NCBI GenBank assembly: GCA_947172415.1
Contig: OX359192.1
Location: 1,986,501 to 2,050,500, forward strand
Reading direction: 5' to 3'
From: Chondrosia reniformis
Taxonomy: Eukaryota > Porifera > Demospongiae > Chondrillida > Chondrillidae
Length of the DNA stretch: 64,000 nucleotides
In this document: positions 1-11,534 of the stretch, piece after piece
Numbering within the stretch: position 1 is the first letter of the stretch
How the letters are laid out: every line of letters begins with the position of its first letter
Program-made: the position numbers and the translations under genes
The notes under the pieces: generated by a model
Told to the model about the DNA's origin: nothing
Databases searched by the model: none
Seen by the model: the letters and a program-made list of their open reading frames with translations, nothing else

Positions 1-2400
1 AGAGTTACATCCTTCAATGTACATTAAATTCTGGTATACAAAGTTAATGTATGGTGAGAGATAGGGTAAATTTTAAGTTCCATCAAAATTTCAAAAACTC
101 ATTGGACATACTCTATAGGTGTCTGTGAATGCTGACACAATGTCACAGCTTCTTATCTTTTCATTCGATAGAGTTACACTCCTCAATGTACATTAAATTC
201 TGGTATACAAAGTTAATGTATGGTGAGAGATAGGGTAAATTTTAAGTTCCATCAAAATTTCAAAAAGCTCATTGGACATACTCTCTAGGTGTCTGTGAAT
301 GCTGACACAAAGTCACAGCTTCATATCTTTTCATTCGATAGAGTTACAGCCTTCAATGTGCATTAAATTCTGGTATACAAAGTTAATGTATGGTGAGAGA
401 TAGGGTAAATTTTAAGTTCCATCAAAATTTCAAAAACTCATTAGACATACTCTATAGGTGCCTGTGAATGCTGACACAAAGTCACAGCTTCATATCTTTC
501 CATTCGATAGAGTTACAGCCTTCAATGTACATTAAATTCTGGTATACAAAGTTAATGTACGTATGGTGAGAGATAGGGTAAATTTTAAGTTCCATCCAAA
601 TTTCAAAAACTCATTGGACATACTCTATAGGTGTCTGTGAATGCTGACACAAAGTCACAGCTTCATATCTTTCCATTCGTTATAGTTACAGCCTTCAATG
701 TACATTAAATTCTGGTATACAAAGTTAATGTATGGTGAGAGATAGGGTAAATTTTAAGTTCCATCAAAATTTCAAAAACTTATTAGACATACTCTATAGG
801 TGTCTGTGAATGCTGACACAAAGTCACAGCTTCATATCTTTCCATTCGTTATAGTTACAGCCTTCAATGTACATTAAATTCTGGTATACAAAGTTAATGT
901 ATGGTGAGAGATAGGTCAAATTTTATGTTCCATCAAAATTTCAAAAACTCATTGGACATACTCTATAGGTGCCTGTGAATGCTGACACAAAGTCACAGCT
1001 TTATATCTTTCCATTCAATAGAGTTACAGCCCTCAATGTACATTAAATTCTGGTATACAAAGTTAATGTATGGTGAGAGATAGGTCAAATTTTAAGTTCC
1101 ATCAAAATTTCAAAAACTCATTGGACATACTCTATAGGTGTCTGTGAATGCTGACACAATGTCACAGCTTCTTATCTTTCCATTCGATAGAGTTACAGTC
1201 CTCAATGTACATTAAATTCTGGTATACAAAGTTAATGTATGGTGAGAGATAGGTCAAATTTTAAGTTCCATCAAAATTTCAAAAACTCATTAGACATACT
1301 CTATAGGTGTCTGTGAATGCTGACAAAAAGTCACAGCTTCATATCTTTCCATTCGTTATAGTTACAGCCTTCAATGTACATTAAATTCTGGTATACAAAG
1401 TTAATGTATGGTGAGAGATAGGTCAAATTTTAAGTTCCATCAAAATATCAAAAACTCATTAGACATACTCTATAGGTGTCTGTGAATGCTGACACAAAGT
1501 CACAGCTTCATATCTTTTCATTCGATAGAGTTACAGCCTTCAATGTGCATTAAATTCTGGTATACAAAGTTAATGTATGGTGAGAGATAGGGTAAATTTT
1601 AAGTTCCATCAAAATTTCAAAAACTCATTAGACATACTCTATAGGTGCCTGTGAATGCTGACACAAAGTCACAGCTTCATATCTTTCCATTCGATAGAGT
1701 TACAGCCTTCAATGTGCATTAAATTCTGGTATACAAAGTTAATGTACGTATGGTGAGAGATAGGGTAAATTTTAAGTTCCATCAAAATTTCAAAAGCTCA
1801 TTGGACATACTCTATAGGTGTCTGTGAATGCTGACACAATGTCACAGCTTCTTATCTTTTCATTCGATAGAGTTACACTCCTCAATGTACATTAAATTCT
1901 GGTATACAAAGTTAATGTATGGTGAGAGATAGGGTAAATTTTAAGTTCCATCAAAATTTCAAAAACTCATTAGACATACTCTATAGGTGCCTGTGAATGC
2001 TGACACAAAGTCACAGCTTCATATCTTTCCATTCGTTATATATATAGTTACAGCCTTCAATGTACATTAAATTCTGGTATACAAAGTTAATGTACGTATG
2101 GTGAGAGATAGGGCAAATTTTAAGTTCCATCCAAATTTCAAAAACTCATTAGACATACTCTATAGGTGTCTGTGAATGCTGACACAAAGTCACAGCTTCA
2201 TATCTTTCCATTCGATAGAGTTACAGCCCTCAATGTACATTAAATTCTGGTATACAAAGTTAATGTATGGTGAGAGATAGGGTAAATTTTAAGTTCCATC
2301 AAAATTTCAAAAACTCATTGGACATACTCTATAGGTGTCTGTGAATGCTGACACAAAGTCACAGTTTCATATCTTTCCATTCGATAGAGTTACAGTCCTC
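1..2400. repeat. Satellite array, subfamily A (~169 bp unit, about 14 copies)
   Basis: Head-to-tail units of about 169 bp, each containing the landmarks GTTACAGCCTTCAATGTACA, TGGTATACAAAGTTAATGTA, GGTGAGAGATAGG and TGTCTGTGAATGCTGACAC. Copies differ by scattered substitutions and small insertions such as an extra ACGT after TTAATGT. The array runs off the left edge of the window, so its full length is unknown. No reading frame is conserved between units; the short ORFs here are repeat artefacts. The unit is close to nucleosome-repeat size. Confidence 0.95.
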
Positions 2401-3296
2401 AATGTACATTAAATTCTGGTATACAAAGTTAATGTATGGTGGGAGATATGTATTGTGAGATATAGGGCAAATATGAGTGAACATCAAAATTTGCAAAACT
2501 CTTTGGATATGTTTTATGGATGTCTGTGAATGCTGACAGCAAGTTTCAGCTTCACATCTTTCCAATTGACAGAGTTACAGCACTAAATGTAGATTAGATT
2601 CTTGTATACAAATTTAAAGTATGGTGAGATATAGGGCAAATATGATAGAACATTAAAATTTGTAAAACTCTTTGGATATGCTTTAAGGATGTCTGTGAAT
2701 GCTGACAACAAGTTTCAGCTTCACATCTTTCCAATTGATAGAGTTACAGCACTAAATGTACATTTGATTCTTGTATACAAATTAAATGTATGGTGAGAGA
2801 TAGAGCAAATATGAGTGAACATCAAAATTTGTAAAACTCTTTGGATATTCTTTATGTATGTCTGTGAATGCTAACACCAAGTTTCAATTTCACATCTTTC
2901 CAATTGACAGAGTTATTGCACTAAATGTACATTAGATTCTTGTATACAAATTTAATGTATGGTGAGAGATAGGGCAAATATGAGTGAACATCAAAATTTG
3001 TAAAACTCTTTGGATATGCTTTAAGGATGTCTGTGAATGCTGACAACAAGTTTCAGCTTCACATCTTTCCAATTGACAGAGCTACAGCACTAAATGTACA
3101 TTAGATTCTTGTATACAAATTTAATTTATGGTGAGAGATAGGACAAATATGAGTGAACATCAAAATTTGTAAAACTCTTTGGATATGCTTTATGTATGTC
3201 TGTGAATGTTGACAAGAAGTTTCAGCTTCACATCTTTCCAATTGACAGAGTTATTGCACTAAATGTACATTAGATTCTTGTATAGAAATTTAATGT
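2400..3296. repeat. Satellite array, diverged subfamily B
   Basis: This continues the same repeat in the same orientation and at nearly the same period, but with a shared set of differences: ATTAGATTCTTGTATACAAA, AGGGCAAATATGAGTGAACA and CTCTTTGGATATG replace the subfamily A words. About five units are present. The switch near 2400-2560 is abrupt, which suggests two blocks homogenised separately. Confidence 0.9.
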
Positions 3297-3950
3297 ACGG
3301 GAGTTTCGTAATAATATAAATGGCCGACCTAGAGAAGGGAATATTGAAAATACGGTACTTTTATATGTATATTTTGAATGACGAGAACGCTTTTAAAGAT
3401 TTTAATAAACATGGATATTCACTCTGTAATACTTGATTGTTTTGAAGTAGTATCTGTCCATATTATAATATATGGATGTCGCTAAAGTGAAAAATCGTCA
3501 ATCGACTGCTAAAGAAACTCCAAAGGAAAAAAATTGGACCATACCGAACGCTACCATCCACGACGCTCAGAGGCCGGGATCGGTGGTAACGCTCTGCCGA
3601 GTTGAGCTTTGGGTATCACTTGCGTGAGAAGAACCAGTTCTTCTCGATATGGCCGACTCATATGAATCCTAAGATATCAGATGCCAATCCCACATTACGT
3701 GGAACCCCCCCGAAATCCGGATTATTGGTGAGCACGTCTCTATGGCACCAACCGATTAGGAGACAGCTTCAGAGTCTAAGCGCTACCAACCTCTATGGGA
3801 ACCGCAACCACCATAGAGATGTGTCCAGGTAGGCCTACTATTATAAGGTTTTATCTTCTATTTAAATAAAGTAATTGCCTATGAAAACGCTTGTGGTTGG
3901 CGAATCTTCAATACTTTAGAATAGGGTATTTTTCGATCTGCAGTAACTCG
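3297..3950 (+). pseudogene. HIRAN-type element remnant inside the satellite
   Basis: A non-satellite insert lies between two satellite blocks. An ATG at 3472 opens a 51-codon frame ending at 3627. Its residues WTIPNATIHDAQRPGSVV are shared with the minus-strand copy at 25700-26010, but the two protein sequences part directly after VV, so this copy is truncated or rearranged before the HIRAN core. The upstream ~170 bp, including ATGGCCGACCT and a shared stretch before ATGGATGTCG, also match the other copy. After 3627 no recognisable coding sequence continues. It is probably a dead, satellite-associated copy; the original gene is not in the window. Confidence 0.6.
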
Positions 3951-4019
3951 GGTATCCTTTTTTGAAATTTTACAAAACTAGCAGGATATACTGCATAGCT
4001 ATATGTGCATACAGCCAAG

Positions 4020-4860
4020 AGGTTTCAGCTTCATATCTTTCCAATTGACAGAGTTACGGCACTAAATGTAGATTAGATTCTTGTATACAAATTTAAAGTA
4101 TGGTGAGATATAGGGCAAATATGAGTGAACATCAAAATTTGTAAAACTCTTTGGATATGTTTTATGGATGTCTGTGAATGCTGACAGCAAGTTTCAGCTT
4201 CACATCTTTCCAATTGACAGAGTTACAGCACTAAATGTACATTAGATTCTGCTATACAAATTTAATGTATGGTGAGAGATAGGGCAAATATGAAAGAACA
4301 TCAAAATTTGTAAAACTCTTTGGATATGCTTTAAGGATGTCTGTGAATGCTGACAGCAAGTTTCAGCTTCACATCTTTCCAATTGACAGAGTTACAGCAC
4401 TAAATGTACATTAGATTGTGCTATACAAATTTAATGTATGGTGAGATATAGGGCAAATATCAAAATTTACAAAACTCTTTGGATATGCTTTAAGGATAGC
4501 TGTGAATGCTGACAGGAAGTTTCAGCTTCACATCTTTCCAATTGACAGAGTTACAGCACTAAATGTACATTAGATTCTTGTATACAAATTTAATGTATGG
4601 TGAGAGATACGTAGGGCAAATATATAGATTCTGGTATACGAATTTAATGTATAGATAGGGCAAATATGAGTTAACGACAAAATTTGCAAAACTCTTAATA
4701 TGTGTTATGAATATCTGTGAATGCTGACAAGTTTCGGCTTCATATATATATATATATATCTGTCCATTTGAAAGAGTTGCAGCACTAAATGTAAAATATA
4801 CATGCATTGACATACAAACTTAATGTACATATGGTGAGAGATATAGGAAATATGAGTGAA
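4020..4860. repeat. Satellite subfamily B, distal block
   Basis: About five more subfamily B units resume on the far side of the HIRAN-type insert, in the same orientation. The last units decay: one carries a partial internal duplication and a (TA)n run at 4744-4759, and recognisable repeat fades by 4860. Confidence 0.85.
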
Positions 4861-5733
4861 TATAAATTTTGAAAAAAAATCACAATGTCACATATATCAC
4901 ATGTACAGTAGCCTTCTTACATGACTTTTTATTCACATTCATGATTTTTGATTTTTTAGTAATATCAAATGTAAAAAGCAAAAATACAGCATTATTCTAT
5001 ACAAAATTGATGTAGGTCAACAAAATCCCCTTCAGTGGCGGCATCACACTGAGTGCTTATTTCATACAGCTCCATAACTGCCAGCTATTCCTGAGACATT
5101 TAAACAAATAAATGATTCACTGTTAACAAATATTGATACAGACACAATGTTAAGGCCTTTTCACACTGGCAAATTGAATGTGCGTTAATGGATAATAATA
5201 CCTTTTGTTTTTCTATGCAAACTCTTTTCCATCCTCAAGCACTATATTGAGAATCACATCATTATCTGTTTATATATGTATATTAGTTTACAAAATTCAT
5301 TGAGTAGTTGCTATAACTCACAATAGAGCTAAGAATGTTAATCCCAACAAAAATCACCGGTGCTAGCCACACTAACTATATAAACAAACAGAGAATAGTA
5401 CATATACGTATGTGTATATAACTAAAATGTAATTATATATGTATAAATATATTTTATATACGTTTCACTACATACATTGCTATTCCTCTAAGGAATTACA
5501 GGCCACATTGCATCAAAAAAAACAAATAACATACTTACGTATATAGGCCACCTTAAAAGATACATATGTAGCTCTCATGATTCCTTACCAAATTAAACAT
5601 CAGAATTCTATCAAATTCATGCGATGATGTGAAGGTACACCAGTATGTAACGAAACTACAGAACAGAGGAAGGGGAAGACCCTAGTTGTAAGTGGTCCTA
5701 CCATGGAAGAACCTTTGACTATTTGAAGCTCAC
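4861..5733. other. No gene seen; 3' flank of the TMEM175-like gene
   Basis: AT-rich sequence with scattered microsatellite but no convincing exon on either strand. It probably contains the 3' untranslated region of the minus-strand channel gene, whose stop codon is at 5734-5736. Confidence 0.5.
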
Positions 5734-8700
5734 CTAATTACTGGAAATACTAAAAGTTTCATTAAGAGATTTGTTTGACCAGATTTACGTTTTATTAACA
5801 ACTCTTTCCTATGTTAATTACAAACAGCATCACTGTATCCATATATACTGAATATATAACATATCAAATCTATATGCATGCATGACTTAATTCTTACATG
5901 TTAAATCTTGCAACACAATAAATCAAAACGTATGTTATGCTGGCTAAAAACAATACAGCTGTAACCATTCGAATTGCTTCATCCTTTGAAGCTGTATCTG
6001 CCTGTATGATAAAAGAAGACGACTAGCATGAATTATATAGCTAAACATTACATAGTGCAGCAGTTCATAGCAAAAACAGAGGAATAAATATACAAAAACT
6101 AATTACAATAGAATCTCATAACGAAATCGCTTATAGTGAATGTCTCAGTATAGTGAAGTACTTTGCTAGCCCCAGCTAAAGTTGTATACTTTTATATACA
6201 TTCAATATATAAATATTCGATATAAGGAACTAACTTTGGTCCCTCTTGAGTTTCACTATAATGAGATTTCACTGTATGTACTTTAAAAATTATATGTAAT
6301 AGTACACTACACATAATATAGATACGTAGCTAATTAAAGGTTATACATACTTCCAAATTGATAATAATATCTATAAAATACTGTACATATATACATGATC
6401 ACGAATTTCAGGTCATTTATGTACCTTGGAGCCAAAAGAGACAAAATTTTCCAAAAGTTGACTTCCAAATGGAATTATACCAACAAATACTAGGCCCTAA
6501 GTACCATGAAACAGATGATAATATCCATATATATAGATTCTTGTTTTAAAGTACATTTACTTAATTGACTTACAGATGAATTTAACAAAGTCATAATCCC
6601 ACTCATTTTCTGAATGAACTGCAAAACACGATAATATTTTACTTACAGAAGAAGATGTCACTGTTACAGGTATATGAGATGCATGCTTACTTGGAAAAGT
6701 GAGTGATGCACAAACCATAGTAAACCTATAATTGAGATCGAGTTCCATATAAACACTTGCAGAAGAACTAAAGAATTGCTCTTACCAAGAATAATGAATG
6801 AAGTAAAATAGGCACTCATGTTTGATGACTCCCTGACATAAAACTGATAGAATTCTATAGCATCCTCAGTCTCATTGAGGGGATGCTTTGAAGGGGAAGG
6901 TGCACCTTCGGTTCTACACAAAATGTAGGATACAAAAATTGATGATATCCTATACAAATCCCAAATTATATGCAACATCAATGAGACAGGAATTTGTTAG
7001 TCAGTATGTCAGGTAATTCCAAAAATAATTGTGATAATGTAATTGTAAATTGTGTGCATTTTACATTTGAAATATTTGGTATACTAAATTATACACTTGG
7101 CTCTAACAGTGCAATAATATTATTAGCATGCCAATTTACTAATTTATTCTACAAAAATTGCATTAATTGTAATTTTATTCACACTACATTTTCAAAATCA
7201 AAATATAAATGATATTATTTCTGGAAGTATGGCTCTCATTAGTTAGGCTTATTGCTCTAATGGCCAAAGGCCAAAGAAAACAGTACACTTTAAATATTTT
7301 CACTTATTTAGATATACACTTATAAATACAACTGCTTGAATATTCTAACTTCAACAAAAAACTTACACCAAATTCACAACAATAAGCGTAGCAACAATGG
7401 AGAAGACACCATCTGTAAAAACTATAGGAAATAAACAACAAATTTAAAGAAACTTAATATTCCTTAATCAGATCTTTGAAAATCGTCTGTACACAGTATG
7501 AACACTTGTGGTTTCATAACAAGTGGAAATTGAGCACTCGGAGTAAAATTTGAATACTAATACTTGTACAACGGCTGTGATTGACGTAGTTAGAAGAAAT
7601 CCTTATTCTACTAACAGCTAGGATATAATGTGGATAATCACTATAACAGTATTATGCTCAAGCAGCCAAGTGATCTAATTTCAGTGATTATCCATATCAT
7701 ATTAAGCACATACTTAAGTCTAAAGGTAGCATTCCCCATGCATACATAAGTCACAGTGTTAAAACAGTAAATAGCCACCATTGAATAAACAATTCACTTA
7801 GTGATGCATGCATGGGTTCATCATCTGCATGCTTGGAAGGCTTATTTGATAGCTATACTTAAGCTGAACTGTTGATAAAGCAGCTCCTTCACTGTGATTG
7901 AAATTAAAAGCCCTAAACTGGTCTGATGGTAGAGAGCGTCTGGAACCTCAGTTTCATTGACATGGGGAAACTCTTGTTACATGCAATAATAGCTAACATT
8001 CAGTTCTCTCCTTATCTGCAAAGCTCTTCAGCAAATTGTTTGTTTCTCTGTCTATGGGACGTCCCCTGCATCCTAGGAAACACATGTACGTACGTACGTA
8101 TTCAAGTTATCCTTTGAGCAACTGCAACACAAATTTGGCAAATGATACTATTCTCTTACTTTGTATCAGTTTGAAGGTCAATCTTGTGATTATGGATATA
8201 ATTCCAATAGGAGCAAAAAATGCCCAACCCTTCAGAAAAGACAAGTAGCATTAGTAGTAGCTTTGCAAATGCGCATATACTGTACTTTCTGTGAGAAGTG
8301 ATATCCTATTTAAAGACAATTACACCTTTTAATAGCCCCCCAAGGGTTCCCAACTTCAATTGAACAAATCTCACTATGACACTAGAAAGGGGACACCACC
8401 ATTACACAGGAACCTGAGCATCTAGGTTGCAAAGCTGTAAGAAACTTTGTCGTGGTTGTCCAGACCCTGACGTTGCAATCAGTAACTCGCAACTACCATT
8501 TGAACAAACTTTCCCACTAGAATGACGTCACCATGCATGCACCTTTTACAATTACCGATTGCAATGTTCGGTGGTCTGGACAACCGACCCAAATAGTATT
8601 GTATACAGTTTACACAAGATTGTTCAGAATAGCTAATGTTCACACGGAATTCTTACCACTCTGTAATCTAAAAAAGAGAACGCAATGGCAAGGACACAAA

Positions 8701-11426
8701 ATAATGGAATAATGAGCAGAATCAGAAATAATCCAAACTTTGTTGCACTCTAAAAGAAGAAATTGTAAAGATACGTACGTACATTGCTTAGTTGATAACA
8801 GAGAGTAGAAATAGTTTACTGTACATACCTGATTGACAAGGCTCTTCATATGTGAATGAAGAAGCCTTTGCCTGCATAATCCATAAGCTAAAATAACCGC
8901 CTACGTATAAAACATGTAGAAAACATATACGTACCTACTGCTGAAACTTTTTCAGTTTATTAAGATTGAAAGCTATTATTTTAGTGTAACAACATAAATT
9001 AATTCAGAATGTTCCACCTCTGCAAGCATGATTGGTGACATTAACATTTCGTATGGGTCTATCAATTATATAAGAGTTTGGTCACATACAGTGAAGCTAT
9101 CATCAACCTACACTACGTACTGTCACACTGTGGTACAGGTGCTGCACAACAAAATGCACTCACTAGTGTCAGCCAGATGATCATTGTGTTAATGCACACC
9201 AATGCAATAGCGAGAGGATATGCTTTGTAAGCCACTGCAATGGATGCCTGCAAGGAATGTAAAACGTACAAAATAAAGATCAGAACAGGGGTTCTTTTAG
9301 AAAATATCACAAATGGGATCTAAATACAATATAGAGGGGACAGTCTATTTACATAGTTTAATACATCTGTTTGCTATAATGACAATTTGACTTCAAGAGA
9401 GCAAAATATTTAAAAGGAAGGGCTGATGCTCCGCCCCCTAAACGAATCCCTAGCTGCCTCACACAGTTTTAACAAATCAATTAAGTACAAACTCTAATAA
9501 CGGTAGTGAGAGTATTGGTGGACAATATAACATCAGCAACATCTGGCAGATATTACACTAATGTAATATTCTGCATCCACCAACTTTCAGATAGTATTTA
9601 TGTATAAATCTATAGATCTTATAATATTCATCATTGTTGACAAGCCAAGTAGCAACAGTTGGTAGCATCACATCGATCAGAACGACATCAAACTAAGAAT
9701 GGACCTTCTATCTTGCATGTACTGTATGTACGTACATTACATAAATAGCAATTAAAATACTTTACAGTCGTCTCACAATTGGTAGTTACAATTAAATGGA
9801 AACAAATCATGGTTTTTAATTGATGGACTCACTTTACTGATCAAAATTAACTTTAAGTATACAATCTTACCGTATATGGTAAAAATCCAGTACATAAGAG
9901 ACAGAACTAGAGGGAAAGGAAAAATAGGAGGAAATAAAAGATAGAAAATTATGGGTTTTAGTTAAGCACTAAAGTGACTAAAACTACATCTTTAATGAAC
10001 TCAAAATAACAATATATATGTACATATACGTACGTAAGTATATCTATCCAACAGCTATGTATGAGTTCCAGCTATGCAATATCTCTATACGTATTCTTTC
10101 TAAAAAATTCCCTTAAATGAGAACCTACTGCTGTCCCCAAGTACGTACCTTTACTAAAATCTCACTATACAGTGGCTGAACAGGTAAATACAATACTCAT
10201 AATAGCTCTTCATTTTGTGCATATATATAAGTACGTATATGTACCTTTGAGAAATGTATACTATACGTAATAACTTATGTAGCCTGCTATGAATACAGAA
10301 CAATCTCCTTTCAAAATGAAATGAAGAGAAATTCACTCATTTGAATAAAAATGAATGAATTACACAACTTAATCCTAAAACTATCAGCAACTCACTAAAT
10401 TAAGCCTGATTATAGTGTCATCTGCCTTGCTAACAATTCTGAACACCCTGTGATAGTGATAATAATAATGGTTACAGCCCTGTAGAAGGACTTACAGTTT
10501 AATGATACAGTATGCAATTTTAACTACAAGAAGTGCAGCATCTTAAGATTAACACTTAATGAATGAAATCTCTTTAAGACAGCAGTTTAAATCCATTGTT
10601 ATATCACTCTAGAAGGTGTATAACAATTGTACTTACAGTACATTAAGCTTGTCAGGATGAACTTACCTTAAATGATTGAACCAAGTTTGGAGTGTGATAC
10701 TAAATATGAAGCCATACATAAGAATTTTTGGATAGCTGTCGATTAGGAGCTGATATACAGTAACTTGTCCCTATAGTACAAATAAGGAAAATGAATAATT
10801 AATACCTGGATTAACCAAATATTGTTCTCATTTTATACAACCCAGGGCTGCCCTAGGATTGATTTTGCCCCCCCCCCCTAGACTTTTTGGAACCCCCTAA
10901 ACTGCTTCAACACCCTCATACCCTTGCCCCCTTAAATTTTGAAAATTTTCATTCTCTGGCCCCAAGTTCTGCATGCAGCCCTGCCCATTTCATTCATGGA
11001 CACTAAATTACAATGTATTGTATACATAGTACATAATATTGCTAAAAATATGTATCACAATGCAGTAATTTCAAAGAGATTGATCAATACATGGTGACTT
11101 GTTTCACTTACAGAATAAACTTGGTCTACTTCATGCTCATTTAGTTTCAGAGGTAGAACCTACAAGGATACACAGAATACATATTCTAAAGACGAACAGT
11201 TAACATGTACTTTACATTCCACTGCATCAATATAAATATGGCCCAACTTCAAATCATGTTTGTGGAATATCAAGCTTAATTAATTTACCATTACAGTGGC
11301 CATAATAGCAAATATTGCGTCACTGAATGCCTGCATTCTCCCTCCGGAATACACATGATGTTGGCGCATCGCGTCATCTGCCAATGATGGAAGAGATTCA
11401 TTAGTACTATCATCAGAATTCGCCAT
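5734..11426 (-). CDS. TMEM175: TMEM175-like two-repeat potassium channel
   Basis: Predicted endolysosomal K+/H+ channel subunit. Fifteen minus-strand exons join in phase to about 369 residues: 11426-11289, 11159-11112, 10770-10667, 10447-10396, 9906-9871, 9247-9164, 8749-8657, 8229-8160, 7421-7367, 6913-6786, 6755-6691, 6618-6574, 6496-6425, 6001-5898 and 5749-5734 (stop). The family signature occurs twice: RMQAFSDAIFAIMATVM near residue 30, and FTDGVFSIVATLIVVNL near residue 210. The second carries Thr in place of Ser. Each is followed by hydrophobic segments in the order expected for a duplicated six-helix unit, with typical words FLPYT, WFVHHSLFQ and LVFVGIIPFG. It is shorter than the vertebrate protein (about 500 residues), mainly in linker and tail. 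An extra 43 nt exon-like segment at 8874-8832 breaks the frame if included. The final 16 nt exon is the weakest part. Head-to-head with the LEM-lyase gene. Confidence 0.82.
8454..8585 (+). mobile_element. Short inverted-repeat element (MITE), family 1 copy 1
   Basis: Terminal inverted repeats GGTTGTCCAGACC and GGTCTGGACAACC enclose about 130 bp, with inner arms containing TTGCAATCAGTAA and ATTACCGATTGCAA. No coding capacity. It lies in an intron of the TMEM175-like gene. The reverse complement of 16276-16404 matches it through most of its length, including CAAACTTTCCC and TAGAATGAC, which defines a dispersed family. Confidence 0.8.
10843..10984 (+). repeat. Interspersed repeat with CAGGGCTGC ends, copy 1
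   Basis: Starts CCAGGGCTGCC and ends GCATGCAGCCCTG, so it has short terminal inverted repeats. It holds a C run and the words ACACCCTCATACC, TAAATTTTGAAAATTTTCAT and GGCCCCAAGTTCTGCATGCA. The same words in the same order recur at 44954-45125. Intronic in the TMEM175-like gene. Confidence 0.75.
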
Positions 11427-11534
11427 ATTCCAGCACGTGACCAATATCACGTGACTTACTCGGCGCCTAGCTCTAGGTATATCAGGTGAGACCTTTGCTT
11501 ATTTCGTTTCTCTCTCACGATCAGGATTATAGCA
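11427..11534. promoter_or_regulatory. Bidirectional promoter with twin CACGTG (CLEAR-like) boxes
   Basis: Only 108 bp separate the start codons of the divergent channel and lyase genes. Two CACGTG palindromes lie at 11434-11439 and 11448-11453, in contexts GCACGTGACC and TCACGTGAC; the second is close to the CLEAR consensus GTCACGTGAC bound by TFEB/MiT factors. A CCAAT pentamer (11441-11445) sits between them. No clear TATA box is present. The arrangement suggests co-regulation of both genes; transcription start sites cannot be seen from sequence. Confidence 0.65.

Noticed and set aside
2359..2565. Minus-strand 68-codon frame
   Set aside because: It lies wholly in satellite units and is not conserved between them.
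8832..8874. 43 nt exon-like segment in the TMEM175-like gene
   Set aside because: It has good AG and GT borders, but including it shifts the frame, whereas the exons on either side join in phase without it. It could be a cassette exon or a decoy.
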